NCBI RefSeq assembly: GCF_011074955.1
Contig: NZ_WUQJ01000006.1
Span: 124,001-188,000, forward strand
From: Marinobacter caseinilyticus
Lineage (GTDB): Bacteria > Pseudomonadota > Gammaproteobacteria > Pseudomonadales > Oleiphilaceae
Length of the DNA: 64,000 nt
Reading direction: 5' to 3'
The notes below the pieces were generated by a model. It had not been told where the DNA came from. It was given only the letters and a program-made list of their open reading frames with translations, and ran no database searches. Positions within the stretch are counted from its first letter, which is position 1, and every line of letters starts with the position of its first letter. Shown here piece by piece: positions 11,765 through 22,414 of the stretch. The translations under genes were made by a program, and so were the position numbers.

Positions 11765-12077
11765 TTTGAATAGCTCACCTTGGACTGGTGCGGGGAGCTC
11801 ACTATGGTCGGCCAGGGGTAAATCACAGTCAATACGGGTTTTTACAGGCTCGACTGTTGGCACCACAGCTTGCACGGATGTTTTCCGGTCCCCAGTGGTT
11901 TTGATACTAAGCAAAGCCGTAAGAAAGCTTTTTGGGCCTTCAAAACGGCTTTCAAAGTTTGCTCTCTAAAAAAGCTTATAGCTATAAGCCTTTGGTGGAA
12001 GCCCCGCCCCTTTGCAGGGCTCCCTGAGAGTTTTGCGTCTGTCAGAACAGTATAGCGGGTTACAGGACTTGCGTTGC
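11765..12077 (-). other. sdhB-sucA intergenic region (non-coding)
   Basis: This 313-base gap in the sdh-suc series holds no credible gene. The open frame running in from sucA lacks a ribosome site and family similarity. It contains the hairpin at 11968-11992, described separately. No clear sigma70 promoter for sucA was found here, though one could lie within the 200 bases after the hairpin. Confidence 0.6.
11968..11992 (-). terminator. Putative intra-operon terminator after sdhB
   Basis: The 16-base perfect palindrome GCTTATAGCTATAAGC (11974-11989) is followed on the minus strand by six T residues, giving a 6-bp stem, a 4-base loop and a U-run. The stem is AT-rich, so termination is probably partial. 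It lies about 90 bases past the sdhB stop and would separate sdhCDAB from sucAB expression. Confidence 0.55.
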
Positions 12078-12782
12078 TTACGTAGCGCGCTGCAACAGCA
12101 GATCCCGAATGTGCCCAATAGCCTTGGTTGGATTCAGGCCTTTTGGACAAACACTCACGCAGTTCATAATGCCCCTGCAGCGAAACACACTGAACGGGTC
12201 ATCCAGGTTCGACAGCCGCTCTTCTTGCGCGGTGTCACGACTGTCTGCCAGGAAGCGGTACGCCTGCAGCAATCCGGCCGGGCCGATAAACTTATCAGGA
12301 TTCCACCAGAACGATGGGCAAGATGTCGAACAGCATGCACACAGGATACACTCGTACAAGCCATCCAGCTTTTCTCGATCTTCAGGCGACTGATACCGCT
12401 CTATCGCCGGCGCCGGCTTATCGTTCATCAGGTATGGCATGACCTTTTCATACTGTTTGTAGAAAAGACTCATGTCCACGACCAAATCACGAATGACTGG
12501 TAAACCGGGCAACGGCCGCAGAACCAGCTTGTTCTTTTTCACGACTTCGGACAGTGGCGTAATGCAGCCAAGACCGTTTTTGCCATTCATATTCATTCCG
12601 TCGGAACCACAAACGCCTTCACGGCATGAGCGGCGAAACGCGATCGACGGATCCTTCTCTTTCAGCAAAGTAATGACGTCCAACACCATCAAATCTTTGC
12701 CTTCCGGCAACTCCAGCTCAATGTCCTGCATGTACGGGGCATTGTCTGTTTCCGGGTTGTAACGATATAGGCTCACCAACAT
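12078..12782 (-). CDS. sdhB: Succinate dehydrogenase iron-sulfur subunit
   Basis: Electron-transfer subunit of complex II, carrying [2Fe-2S], [4Fe-4S] and [3Fe-4S] clusters from FAD to quinone at the inner membrane. In 234 residues all three Cys groups are visible: SCREGVCGSDG plus a Cys in NGLGCITP (2Fe-2S, about 55-75); CILCACCSTSCPS (about 145-157); and CRGIMNCVSVCPKG (about 200-213). Length is close to the 238 of E. coli. It is 12 bases downstream of sdhA. Confidence 0.97.
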   Translation of the reverse strand: MLVSLYRYNPETDNAPYMQDIELELPEGKDLMVLDVITLLKEKDPSIAFRRSCREGVCGSDGMNMNGKNGLGCITPLSEVVKKNKLVLRPLPGLPVIRDLVVDMSLFYKQYEKVMPYLMNDKPAPAIERYQSPEDREKLDGLYECILCACCSTSCPSFWWNPDKFIGPAGLLQAYRFLADSRDTAQEERLSNLDDPFSVFRCRGIMNCVSVCPKGLNPTKAIGHIRDLLLQRAT

Positions 12783-12794
12783 ATCAGCATCCCC

Positions 12795-14567
12795 TTAATA
12801 CGACCGAATCATGGGCTGGAAAGTGTCCACTGTTTTCGGCGTAAAGTTGACATCACGTTTACCCAGTCGCTTTTCAAGCGGAAAGTAAATCGAATGCTTC
12901 AACCAGTTATCATCATCACGCTCAGTGAAGTCGTTGCGAGCGTGTGCTCCGCGACTTTCACGACGCTCCATGGCAGAAAACGCGGTCGCGTAGGCAACTT
13001 CGAACAGGTTTTCAAGCTCCAGCGCTTCGATTCGCGCAGTGTTGAAGGCATTGCTCGTGTCACCGATAGTGACGTTGCGCGCCCGCTCACCAATGGAATC
13101 AAGTTTTTTCAGACCTTCCGCCATGCTATCGCCATCACGGAAAACACCAAAATAGAGCTGCATGCAATTTTGGAGATCTTTTCGAACCTCAGCCACACTT
13201 TCGCCTTCCGTGGTACTGTTCAAACGGTTCAAACGCGAAAGCGCACGCTCAATATCTTCTTCTGTGGCAGCTGTTGTATCAAAACCAGCACGCAAACGTT
13301 CTTGAATGTGCAAACCGGCAGCGCGGCCGAATACAATCAAATCCAGCAGGGAATTTCCGCCCAGCCGATTCGCGCCATGAACGGACACACAAGCGGCTTC
13401 ACCACAGGCAAACAGACCTTCGATGACCTGGTCCTTGCCGTCCTTGTCTTGCGTCAGCGCCTGACCACCGACGGTTGTCGGAATCCCACCCATCATGTAA
13501 TGGCAGGTAGGCACGACTGGGACTGGCTCTTTCACTGGATCCACATGCGCGAATGTCTTCGACAATTCGCAAATACCGGGCAACCTCAAATTGAGCGTTT
13601 CCTCGCCCAAATGATCCAGCTTAAGTAACACGTGGTCTTTCTCGGGACCACAACCACGCCCTTCCAGTATCTCAATGACCATGGAACGGGCAACCACATC
13701 GCGGCCGGCAAGATCTTTCGCGTTGGGCGCATAACGCTCCATAAAGCGCTCGCCATCACCGTTGATCAGATAACCGCCCTCACCCCGGCAACCTTCCGTT
13801 ACCAGCGTGCCGGCGCCGTATATGCCGGTCGGGTGGAACTGCCACATTTCCATGTCCTGAACCGGGAACCCAGCGCGCAGCGCCATACCGATACCATCGC
13901 CGGTGTTGATCAGTGCGTTGGTTGTAGAGGCATAAATCCGTCCCGCACCACCCGTGGCCAACACGGTTGCCTTGGCTTTGATGTGTACGACTTCACCGGT
14001 TTCGATTTCGATGGCAACAACACCCACCACCTGGTTTTCTTCGTTTTTAACCAAATCAACGGCGTACCATTCGTTAAGGAACGTGGTGCCACCTTTCAAA
14101 TTCGCCTGGTACAGGGTATGCAAAAGGGCGTGACCTGTTCGATCCGCCGCTGCGCAGGTGCGTGCTGCCTGTCCGCCTTTACCGTAATCCTTGGACTGAC
14201 CGCCAAATGGGCGCTGATAAATACGGCCCTGCTCTGTTCGTGAAAATGGCAGGCCCATGTGTTCCATTTCAAATACGGCCTGCGGGCCCACCGAGCACAT
14301 ATACTCAATAGCATCCTGATCACCGATGTAGTCCGACCCCTTCACGGTGTCATACATATGCCAGCGCCAGTCATCATTGGGGTCCGCGCTTGCAATCGCA
14401 CACGTGATACCACCCTGTGCTGACACTGTGTGCGAGCGCGTTGGGAAGACCTTGGTGACACACGCAGTGTCAACACCAGACTCGGTCAACTGCAGCGCCG
14501 CACGCATGCCTGCGCCACCACCACCAATCACAATAGCGTCGTAGGATATGGTCTTGATATTAGCCAT
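12795..14567 (-). CDS. sdhA: Succinate dehydrogenase flavoprotein subunit
   Basis: Catalytic subunit oxidising succinate to fumarate with covalently bound FAD. The 590-residue protein has the Rossmann motif [13 protein letters not shown], the FAD-linking His in [12 protein letters not shown] (about 43), and the substrate loop HMMGG-type [11 protein letters not shown] with [14 protein letters not shown]. The ATG at 14567 was chosen; a TTG directly before it abuts the sdhD stop and would add one Met. It belongs to the sdhCDAB operon. Confidence 0.97.
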   Translation of the reverse strand: MANIKTISYDAIVIGGGGAGMRAALQLTESGVDTACVTKVFPTRSHTVSAQGGITCAIASADPNDDWRWHMYDTVKGSDYIGDQDAIEYMCSVGPQAVFEMEHMGLPFSRTEQGRIYQRPFGGQSKDYGKGGQAARTCAAADRTGHALLHTLYQANLKGGTTFLNEWYAVDLVKNEENQVVGVVAIEIETGEVVHIKAKATVLATGGAGRIYASTTNALINTGDGIGMALRAGFPVQDMEMWQFHPTGIYGAGTLVTEGCRGEGGYLINGDGERFMERYAPNAKDLAGRDVVARSMVIEILEGRGCGPEKDHVLLKLDHLGEETLNLRLPGICELSKTFAHVDPVKEPVPVVPTCHYMMGGIPTTVGGQALTQDKDGKDQVIEGLFACGEAACVSVHGANRLGGNSLLDLIVFGRAAGLHIQERLRAGFDTTAATEEDIERALSRLNRLNSTTEGESVAEVRKDLQNCMQLYFGVFRDGDSMAEGLKKLDSIGERARNVTIGDTSNAFNTARIEALELENLFEVAYATAFSAMERRESRGAHARNDFTERDDDNWLKHSIYFPLEKRLGKRDVNFTPKTVDTFQPMIRSY

Positions 14568-14570
14568 CAA

Positions 14571-14921
14571 TTAATGCCCCCAAAGAATCTGTATACCCCA
14601 GACGACATACACAAACATGGTTAAACCACATGCTGCCTGAACGAGGAATCTCGGCATTGCCGCTTTAATATAATCGGTCGTTACGGTCCACAACCCTATC
14701 CAGGCGTGAGCACCAATTGACAGCAGAGCCATGAGACTGAAAATTCGGAACCAGGTGTGCGAGAACAATGCACTCCAAGATTCAAAGCTCACGTCCGTGA
14801 CAACCAGGAAGCCCAACAAGAACAGGGTGTACAGAGCCAATACGTAGGCTGATACCCGCTGGACTATCCAGTCCTGAACACCACTACGACCAAAATTAGT
14901 GACACTGTTTACCATACCCAA
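14571..14921 (-). CDS. sdhD: Succinate dehydrogenase membrane anchor subunit
   Basis: Small membrane anchor helping bind heme b and ubiquinone in complex II. The 116-residue protein has three hydrophobic helices (about 25-45, 55-75, 90-112), and the probable heme-ligand His lies in GAHAWIGLWTVTTDY at about 72. The start overlaps the sdhC stop by 13 bases, suggesting coupled translation. A second Met two codons in (MVNSVTN) is an equally possible start. Confidence 0.93.
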   Translation of the reverse strand: MGMVNSVTNFGRSGVQDWIVQRVSAYVLALYTLFLLGFLVVTDVSFESWSALFSHTWFRIFSLMALLSIGAHAWIGLWTVTTDYIKAAMPRFLVQAACGLTMFVYVVWGIQILWGH

Positions 14922-15283
14922 ACCCCCGCCAAAACAATGAGAATGACTGATGTTGCAATCGTGAGCTTGGCAGCCAGTCGACCGCCTTCAAGCGTCTCGC
15001 CGATTCCCATATCCATGATCAGGTGCTTGATACCTGCCACGAGGTGGTAAAGCAGGGCAGAAAGAATCCCCCAAACAATCAACTTCGCGAAGAACCCGCT
15101 CAGAAGTTCATTGACCTGTTCAAACCCCTCTTCCCCGGACAGGGAAACGTCAAGTCCGTATAGCATGAAGGCAACACCCACGAAGATGATGATGCCACTG
15201 ACACGATGCAGAATTGACGTAATGGCTGGCAGTGGAAAATGAAACTTGCCGAGATCGAGATTTACTGGTCGTTTACTATTCAC
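14909..15283 (-). CDS. sdhC: Succinate dehydrogenase cytochrome b556 subunit
   Basis: Membrane cytochrome b subunit of complex II. A GTG start encoding VNSKRPVNLDLGKFHFPL was chosen because it matches the usual SdhC N terminus and gives 124 residues. The frame is open 34 codons further up to an ATG at 15385, but that extension does not resemble SdhC. The motif ITSILHRVSGIIIF supplies the quinone-site residues, and the His in YHLVAGIKHLIMDMG is the expected heme axial ligand. First gene of sdhCDAB, with about 170 bases of leader from the predicted promoter. Confidence 0.92.
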   Translation of the reverse strand: MNSKRPVNLDLGKFHFPLPAITSILHRVSGIIIFVGVAFMLYGLDVSLSGEEGFEQVNELLSGFFAKLIVWGILSALLYHLVAGIKHLIMDMGIGETLEGGRLAAKLTIATSVILIVLAGVWVW

Positions 15284-15460
15284 AGCGCTCTCACACTCTC
15301 TTTTTGCTCCGCAGTTCCGACGTAGCCGGCGCGGATGGTTGGTATGTATGCTCGTCTCTAATGCCCTGTTGAGCATGACGCACATGTCGGCAGGGTAGAT
15401 GCTGGCACCAACAGTTATTCCGTCGCTGACATCCAGTTCGTACCCTGTTCCGGGCTAGGG

Positions 15461-15489
15461 ATTATAAGGAGTGGTCCAATGAATTACAA
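15461..15489 (-). promoter_or_regulatory. Predicted sigma70 promoter for sdhCDAB
   Basis: Read on the minus strand, TTGTAA, a 17-base spacer and a perfect TATAAT. Transcription would start near 15454, about 170 bases before the sdhC GTG. This is the best minus-strand promoter in the divergent region. Confidence 0.6.
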
Positions 15490-15639
15490 ACGCGCAACCG
15501 GCGAAAACACTGACATATCAGGTACTGTGGCGCTCTAGAACGCTGATAGCCAATTTCTATTGATCATTTTTTCAACATTATTAAGTCCAAACTTACCCCC
15601 CACACAACTCACAGATTTCGGTTTTTATCCTGACTTTCA

Positions 15640-15667
15640 TTGACAAAAAAAGCCAACTCTCTATATT
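15640..15667 (+). promoter_or_regulatory. Predicted sigma70 promoter for gltA
   Basis: A perfect TTGACA, a 16-base spacer and TATATT. The start would fall near 15674, about 230 bases before the gltA ATG, leaving a long leader that contains the inverted repeat at 15684-15705. Confidence 0.6.
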
Positions 15668-15683
15668 TTGCCGCCAGTTTTAT

Positions 15684-15705
15684 CAAATTAAGCATGCTGA
15701 ATTGG
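15684..15705. repeat. Operator-like inverted repeat in the gltA leader
   Basis: An AGCATGCT core flanked by imperfect arms (AATT on both sides) makes a 22-base dyad just downstream of the predicted gltA start site. The position suits a repressor. The regulator is unknown to me. Confidence 0.4.
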
Positions 15706-15905
15706 CTATCAACAGTTCAACCAATTGCTTATAAAACTACTCTAAGCCGATGTAAAAAAAATAAAAACAGATAAAGAGCATGCCATCGCTGAACGCGAAT
15801 GGGCTTACAGTGACCAAGCGAGCACAACTTGTGTAATAATGTGCGCCTTCTCGCGCTTCACATGCAAATAACTCGCGCTACAAATGCTGATAACAGGAGA
15901 GCACC

Positions 15906-17180
15906 ATGACCGACAGGAAAGCCACGCTTTCGGTGGGTGACAAATCAATTGAGCTGCCGATCTATTCGGGCACGACAGGCCCAGACGTAATCGATGTTCG
16001 CGCATTGGTTCAGGAAGGCGTGTTTACCTACGACCCGGGATTTGTGTCAACCGCAGCCTGCGAGTCAAAGATTACTTACATTGATGGTGCGAACGGCGTC
16101 CTGCTACATCGCGGCTACCCGATCGAGCAACTGGCGGAAAGCTCAGACTACCTCGAAGTATGTTTTCTGCTGCTTCACGGGGAACTGCCAACACCGGAAG
16201 AAAATCAGCTGTTTCGTGACACCGTTAAAAATCACACGATGATTCACGATCAGATGCGTAATTTTTTCAACGGGTTCCGCCGCGACGCGCACCCGATGGC
16301 AATTATGTGCGGTGTGGTCGGTGCCTTGTCCGCGTTCTACCACGATCAAATGGATGTCACCAATGTAGAGCAGCGCGAGATCACGGCGCACCGCCTGGTC
16401 GCGAAAATGCCGACCATTGCAGCATGGTGTTACAAGTACGCCAATGGGCAACCCTTCATGTATCCGCGTAACGACCTTTCCTACGCTGAAAACTTTCTTT
16501 ACATGATGTTCGGCACACCCTGCGAAACCTACATGCCCAGCCCTGTTCTGGCAAAAGCCATGGATCGCATCTTTATTCTTCATGCGGACCATGAGCAAAA
16601 TGCCTCAACCTCAACGGTTCGCTTGGCAGGGTCAACAGGCGCCAACCCGTTCGCCTGCATAGCGTCCGGAATTGCGGCACTCTGGGGTCCAGCCCACGGC
16701 GGCGCCAATGAGGCGGTACTGGCCATGCTGGCCGAAATTGGCGACGAGGCAAACATTGAAAAGTTCGTTGCGAAAGCCAAAGACAAAGACGACCCTTTCC
16801 GCCTGATGGGCTTTGGACACCGGGTTTACAAAAACTTTGATCCGCGGGCAAAGGTAATGCGTCAAACCTGCCATGAGGTTCTGAAGGAACTTGGGCTGGA
16901 AAACGATCCATTGCTGCGCATCGCGCAGCGGCTGGAGCAAATTGCGCTGGAGGACGAGTATTTCGTGAAGCGCAAACTCTACCCCAATGTCGATTTCTAT
17001 TCCGGCATTATTTTGAAAGCAATGGGAATTCCAACTTCCATGTTTACCGTCATTTTTGCCATGTCGCGCACGATTGGCTGGTTCTCACACTGGAATGAAA
17101 TGGTGAGCGGTGATTACAGGATTGGTCGTCCACGTCAACTCTACACCGGAGCAACCGCTCGGGATCTCCCGAAACGGTAA
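15906..17180 (+). CDS. gltA: Citrate synthase (type II)
   Basis: Condenses oxaloacetate and acetyl-CoA to citrate. The 424-residue protein is the long gammaproteobacterial, hexameric, NADH-sensitive type. Visible active-site motifs are [26 protein letters not shown] (catalytic His near 262), [14 protein letters not shown] (His near 303) and NVDFYSG (Asp near 360). AGGAG lies seven bases before the ATG. It is divergent from sdhCDAB and ends in a strong hairpin terminator. Confidence 0.98.
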   Translation: MTDRKATLSVGDKSIELPIYSGTTGPDVIDVRALVQEGVFTYDPGFVSTAACESKITYIDGANGVLLHRGYPIEQLAESSDYLEVCFLLLHGELPTPEENQLFRDTVKNHTMIHDQMRNFFNGFRRDAHPMAIMCGVVGALSAFYHDQMDVTNVEQREITAHRLVAKMPTIAAWCYKYANGQPFMYPRNDLSYAENFLYMMFGTPCETYMPSPVLAKAMDRIFILHADHEQNASTSTVRLAGSTGANPFACIASGIAALWGPAHGGANEAVLAMLAEIGDEANIEKFVAKAKDKDDPFRLMGFGHRVYKNFDPRAKVMRQTCHEVLKELGLENDPLLRIAQRLEQIALEDEYFVKRKLYPNVDFYSGIILKAMGIPTSMFTVIFAMSRTIGWFSHWNEMVSGDYRIGRPRQLYTGATARDLPKR

Positions 17181-17196
17181 TTGACCTCGGACACCT

Positions 17197-17226
17197 AAAA
17201 AGGCCGCTGATCACAGCGGCCTTTTT
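17197..17226. terminator. Bidirectional terminator after gltA
   Basis: AAAAAGGCCGCTG, a four-base loop and CAGCGGCCTTTTT form a perfect 13-bp hairpin with terminal T-run, 17 bases past the gltA stop. Confidence 0.92.
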
Positions 17227-17387
17227 AATGCGCATCTGTAAAATACGCCCCCAAACCCTACTCTGCCTCCCCTTATCGAGACGTCACCCACTCTGGGACC
17301 GAAGTTTTGGCATGCTCCTTCGTTCTAAGCTAATCTGGAGTGCTTAGCCTGAAACCACCCTCTTTCCTTGACTAACTGGAGATCGTA

Positions 17388-18269
17388 ATGACTACAACCG
17401 TCGCATTCCTCGGCCTGGGGGTCATGGGTTACCCCATGGCTGGACACTTGGCCGCCGCCGGACTCAACGTCAGGGTCTTCAACCGCACGGCTGCCACGGC
17501 CAACAAATGGACACAAAGCCATCAGGGTACAGCCCACGGCAGCATTGCCGAAACCCTTGAGGGCGCGGAGATTGTGCTGACCTGTGTTGGCGCAGACCCT
17601 GACCTGATCAGCATGTATGAGGGGCCCGAGGGCATCATCGCCAATGCCGCGCCAGGTGCTGTTCTGGTGGATCATACAACCGCGTCAGCGGATATCGCGG
17701 AACATTTGGCCAACAAAGCCTATGAGGCCGGCCTGGGCTTTGTTGACGCGCCCGTATCCGGTGGTCAACAAGGTGCTGAAAATGGCCAATTGACCATCAT
17801 GTGTGGCGGCAACTCGCAAGACTTTAGCCGAGCAAAACCGATCATCAATTGCTATGCCAAGGCCCTCAACCTTATGGGCACCGCCGGTGCCGGGCAAAAG
17901 ACAAAAATGGTCAACCAGATTGCAATTGCCGGGTTGGTACAGGGGTTGTCTGAAGCGCTGCATTTTGCCGAGAATGCCGGTCTTGATGCCAGCAAAGTGG
18001 TTGACGTTATCTCCCAGGGTGCAGCCCAGTCCTGGCAAATGGACAATCGCGCGGCGACAATGCTGGAGGGCAAGTTTGACTACGGATTTGCCGTGGACTG
18101 GATGCGAAAAGATCTAGCCATCTGCTTGGGCGAGGCGAACAGAAACGGCTCGGCCTTGCCGGTTACAGCACTGGTTGATCAGTTTTACGGGGATGTTCAA
18201 GCGATGGGAGGTCGTCGCTGGGACACTTCTTCACTGGTAGAACGACTGAGGCGCATTCGGGCGAAATAA
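17388..18269 (+). CDS. NAD(P)-dependent beta-hydroxyacid dehydrogenase
   Basis: Member of the 3-hydroxyisobutyrate dehydrogenase / tartronate semialdehyde reductase / succinic semialdehyde reductase family. The 293-residue protein has the Rossmann motif GLGVMGYPMAGHLAAAG (8-24), the substrate motif DAPVSGGQQGAENGQL (about 121-136), and the catalytic Lys in GAGQKTKMVNQ (about 173). An Arg/Asn-x-Thr motif after beta-2 (NRT) is often associated with NADP preference. It is monocistronic between two hairpins. The true substrate cannot be read from sequence; 3-hydroxyisobutyrate and semialdehydes are all plausible, so no symbol is given. Confidence 0.85.
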   Translation: MTTTVAFLGLGVMGYPMAGHLAAAGLNVRVFNRTAATANKWTQSHQGTAHGSIAETLEGAEIVLTCVGADPDLISMYEGPEGIIANAAPGAVLVDHTTASADIAEHLANKAYEAGLGFVDAPVSGGQQGAENGQLTIMCGGNSQDFSRAKPIINCYAKALNLMGTAGAGQKTKMVNQIAIAGLVQGLSEALHFAENAGLDASKVVDVISQGAAQSWQMDNRAATMLEGKFDYGFAVDWMRKDLAICLGEANRNGSALPVTALVDQFYGDVQAMGGRRWDTSSLVERLRRIRAK

Positions 18270-18274
18270 ACAAA

Positions 18275-18309
18275 CTGCCCGGGCTCCTGCAATCAGGTTG
18301 CCCGGGCAG
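18275..18309. terminator. Convergent terminator hairpin
   Basis: CTGCCCGGGC and GCCCGGGCAG form a 10-bp perfect stem with a 15-base loop, between convergent genes (dehydrogenase and topA). Neither side has a clear T-run, so termination strength is uncertain. Confidence 0.65.
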
Positions 18310-18315
18310 AGCATA

Positions 18316-20949
18316 CTATTCGTCGACTACCCATTTTCCGTTGCGATAATATGAGCGCCAGCCTGTGGCTTTTCCTTCTTTCTCACTCATCACATATTGC
18401 TCTTTCGTCTTTCGACTGTAACGAATGACGGCAGGATTCCCTTTAGGGTCTTTTTCCGGCGCTTTCATCAGGAATGCGTACTTTGGATCCAGTTCGTCCT
18501 TATGGGGCTTCACTTCCTTCACAAGCGGCGCCCGCGTCTCACGATTTTTTGGAAACTTGCTGGCCGCCAGGAACAAGCCTGAAGCACCATCTCTCAGTAC
18601 GTAGGTGTCATCAACCTTCTCGCACTTGAGCTCAGGCATGAAAACCGGATCCATTTTAGGAGGGGCTGGCTCGCCGCTTTTAAGCAGCTTACGGGTGTTC
18701 TTGCAATCGTCGCTGGTGCAGCCAAAGTACTTTCCAAACCGGCCTGTTTTGAGCTGCATCTCCGACCCACACTTGTCGCACTCCAGCGTCGGGCCATCGT
18801 ATCCTTTGATACGGAACGTACCCTTTTCCACTTCAAACCCGGAGCAGTCCGGATTATTACCGCACACGTGCAACTTCCGGCCTTCGTCAACCAGATAGCT
18901 GTCCATGGCCGTACCACACTTCGGGCAGCGGCGTTTTTTACGTAGCAGCCGGCTTTCGCCCTCGCCTTCCACGTCGTCGTCCGCGCTAACGACTTCATCA
19001 CCCGACGTCAGGTTGATGGTTGTTTTGCAGCGCTCCTTCGGGGGCAGTGAATACCCGGAACAACCCAGGAAGACACCGGTACTGGCGACGCGAATCTGCA
19101 TGGGTCGCTTACAGGTAGGACATGGAATGTCGGTTTCTGTCGGCGTGTTACCGCGCATACCGTCATCGCCCGTGCCACTGGCCTTCTCAAGCTGCAGACT
19201 GAAGCGCTTGTAGAAACCGTTCAGCACTTTTTTCCACTCGATTTGACCCCTGGCGATTTCATCCAGCTCTTCTTCCAGCCGGGCGGTGAAATCGTAATCC
19301 ATCAAGTTGGAAAACGATTCCGATAACCGTTCGGTGACAATATCGCCCATCTTTTCCGAGTAGAATCGGCGGTTCTGGAGCCTAACGTAACCTCGATCCT
19401 GAATGGTCGATATAATAGAAGCGTAAGTGGAAGGCCGGCCAATACCCTGTTTTTCAAGTTCCTTAACCAGACTTGCCTCAGTATAACGAGGTGCCGGCTT
19501 GGTGAAGTGCTGGGTCGGGTCAAGCTTGTCCAGTGACAGTACTTCACCCACCTTGATGTCAGGTAACGCCACGTCTTCATCTTTCTTGGCTGACTGGGGC
19601 GCCGCCTTGAGGTGACCATCAAATTTGATGATACGACCACGGGTACGCAATTCGTAATTGGCAGCTGAGACCGCAATCGAAGTACTCAGGAACTCCGCAT
19701 CAGCCATCTGGCAAGCCATGAATTGCCGCCAAATGAGGTCGTAGAGCTTCTCAGCGTCTTTTTCGAGACCACTGATGTCAGCGGGGCGACGACTGACGTC
19801 GGTTGGACGGATAGCCTCATGAGCCTCCTGGGCGCCTTCCTTGCTGCCGTAAACCCGGGGGGCCTCTGGCAGATATCGCTCACCGAATTGTTTCTTGATG
19901 AATTCGCGACAGCCCGCCACCGCATCCTGACTCAGGTTCGTCGAGTCAGTACGCATGTAGGTGATGTAACCCGCCTCGTACAAGCGCTGGGCCAGCATCA
20001 TGGTTTTTTTGACACTGAAGCCCATCCGATTACTGGCAGCCTGCTGCAGCGTTGACGTGATAAATGGCGCGCCAGGCTTGGACCGAGTGGGCTTGTCTTC
20101 CCGTTTGGCAACCTTGAAGTCGCTGGCATTCAGACGCTCAACGTGGGCCTTACTCTGGGCCTCATTTTCTGGCCGGTAAGGCTTGTCATCGTAACGGGTA
20201 ACTTCAAATCGAATTGGCAGGCTGGCACTTTTTGACCCCAGGTCTGCGTGCAGTTGCCAGTATTCTTCCGGTACAAAAGCGCGTATTTCACGCTCTCGCT
20301 CGACTATGAGTTTCACCGCCACTGACTGAACCCGTCCGGCAGACAGCCCACGGGCAAGCTTCGCCCACAATAGGGGCGAAACCATGTAGCCCACCACCCG
20401 GTCCAGGAAACGACGGGCTTGCTGGGCGTTGACTCGATTGGTGTCCAACGCGCCGGGGTCCTGAAAGGCCTCATTGATTGCGCGCTTGGTAATTTCATTG
20501 AACACAACGCGACGGTATTTTTCGGGCTCACCGCCAATGGTTTCCTGAAGGTGCCAGGCGATGGCCTCCCCTTCGCGGTCCAAATCCGTCGCGAGGTAAA
20601 TGTGGTCAGCGGATTTGGCCAAGCGTTTGAGTTCGCTTACGACCTTTTCCTTGCCCGGTAAAATTTCATAGCGGGCTTGCCAGTTCTGGTCCGGATCAAC
20701 ACCCATACGGGCAACGAGTTGATCACGGGCCTTACGCTTTTTGTGCGCGGCCTTTTCTTCCGGATCCATTTTACGAGTCTGGGCAGCGAGCCTTGCTCGT
20801 TCTTTTGGATCAGTTTGGGAGCCACTGCCGCTTACTGGCAGATCACGAATATGACCAACACTGGATTTAACAATAAAGTCAGAACCCAGATATTTGTTGA
20901 TCGTTTTCGCTTTTGCTGGCGACTCGACAATTACGAGACTCTTACCCAT
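18316..20949 (-). CDS. topA: DNA topoisomerase I
   Basis: Type IA topoisomerase relaxing negative supercoils. The 877-residue protein has the Toprim domain ([17 protein letters not shown] at 6-22; acidic TDLDREGE at 121-128) and the active-site Tyr331 in [10 protein letters not shown]. Three C-terminal four-Cys zinc ribbons begin at [16 protein letters not shown] and CDKCGSEM, followed by a basic tail ending [13 protein letters not shown]. Length matches E. coli/Pseudomonas TopA. It sits downstream of fadBA on the same strand, the usual neighbourhood in Pseudomonas relatives, but is separated by a terminator and probably has its own promoter in 20950-21150. Confidence 0.97.
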   Translation of the reverse strand: MGKSLVIVESPAKAKTINKYLGSDFIVKSSVGHIRDLPVSGSGSQTDPKERARLAAQTRKMDPEEKAAHKKRKARDQLVARMGVDPDQNWQARYEILPGKEKVVSELKRLAKSADHIYLATDLDREGEAIAWHLQETIGGEPEKYRRVVFNEITKRAINEAFQDPGALDTNRVNAQQARRFLDRVVGYMVSPLLWAKLARGLSAGRVQSVAVKLIVEREREIRAFVPEEYWQLHADLGSKSASLPIRFEVTRYDDKPYRPENEAQSKAHVERLNASDFKVAKREDKPTRSKPGAPFITSTLQQAASNRMGFSVKKTMMLAQRLYEAGYITYMRTDSTNLSQDAVAGCREFIKKQFGERYLPEAPRVYGSKEGAQEAHEAIRPTDVSRRPADISGLEKDAEKLYDLIWRQFMACQMADAEFLSTSIAVSAANYELRTRGRIIKFDGHLKAAPQSAKKDEDVALPDIKVGEVLSLDKLDPTQHFTKPAPRYTEASLVKELEKQGIGRPSTYASIISTIQDRGYVRLQNRRFYSEKMGDIVTERLSESFSNLMDYDFTARLEEELDEIARGQIEWKKVLNGFYKRFSLQLEKASGTGDDGMRGNTPTETDIPCPTCKRPMQIRVASTGVFLGCSGYSLPPKERCKTTINLTSGDEVVSADDDVEGEGESRLLRKKRRCPKCGTAMDSYLVDEGRKLHVCGNNPDCSGFEVEKGTFRIKGYDGPTLECDKCGSEMQLKTGRFGKYFGCTSDDCKNTRKLLKSGEPAPPKMDPVFMPELKCEKVDDTYVLRDGASGLFLAASKFPKNRETRAPLVKEVKPHKDELDPKYAFLMKAPEKDPKGNPAVIRYSRKTKEQYVMSEKEGKATGWRSYYRNGKWVVDE

Positions 20950-21156
20950 ATCGGAGATCGTATCCTTGGAAATGATCAGTTAAAAAACCGATGAACCGTA
21001 AACTCGCTGGAAAATCAGGCGGCTAGAAAACAACCAAAGCCTGTCACAGTGTATAGGTGCTCTGTTTTACAGGGTCAAGATAAGCAAAACAACCCATTAT
21101 TGTCCGTAAAATTCGCATTTGTCTTGGTTTGCACCGTCATTCTATGAGGGGTTGGC

Positions 21157-21186
21157 AAAAAAAAGCCCGGCTAAGCCGGGCTTTTT
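21157..21186. terminator. Bidirectional terminator after fadA
   Basis: AAAAAGCCCGGCT and AGCCGGGCTTTTT form a perfect long stem with a two-base centre and runs on both sides, 20 bases past the fadA stop. Confidence 0.92.
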
Positions 21187-21205
21187 GAACGCATTCAGGC
21201 AACCG

Positions 21206-22408
<1,203 letters not shown>

Positions 22409-22414
22409 TCAGGA

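Larger units (their letters stand above)
15284..15905. promoter_or_regulatory. Divergent sdhC/gltA control region
   Basis: This 622-base gap, AT-rich compared with its flanks, is without a gene. It contains the minus-strand promoter for sdh (15461-15489), a plus-strand promoter for gltA (15640-15667) and an inverted repeat centred near 15694. The in-frame extension of sdhC inside it is not credible coding. Such regions in relatives integrate carbon and oxygen signals; no known operator (CRP, ArcA) was recognised with confidence. Confidence 0.6.

Noticed and set aside
11765..11914. 50-codon N-terminal extension of SucA
   Set aside because: No ribosome site and no resemblance to SucA. The downstream ATG at 11764 has AAGGTGAG and aligns with family starts.
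15284..15385. 34-codon extension of SdhC beginning MCVMLNRAL
   Set aside because: It does not resemble SdhC. The internal GTG gives the typical 124 residues and the conserved NSKRPVNLDL start.
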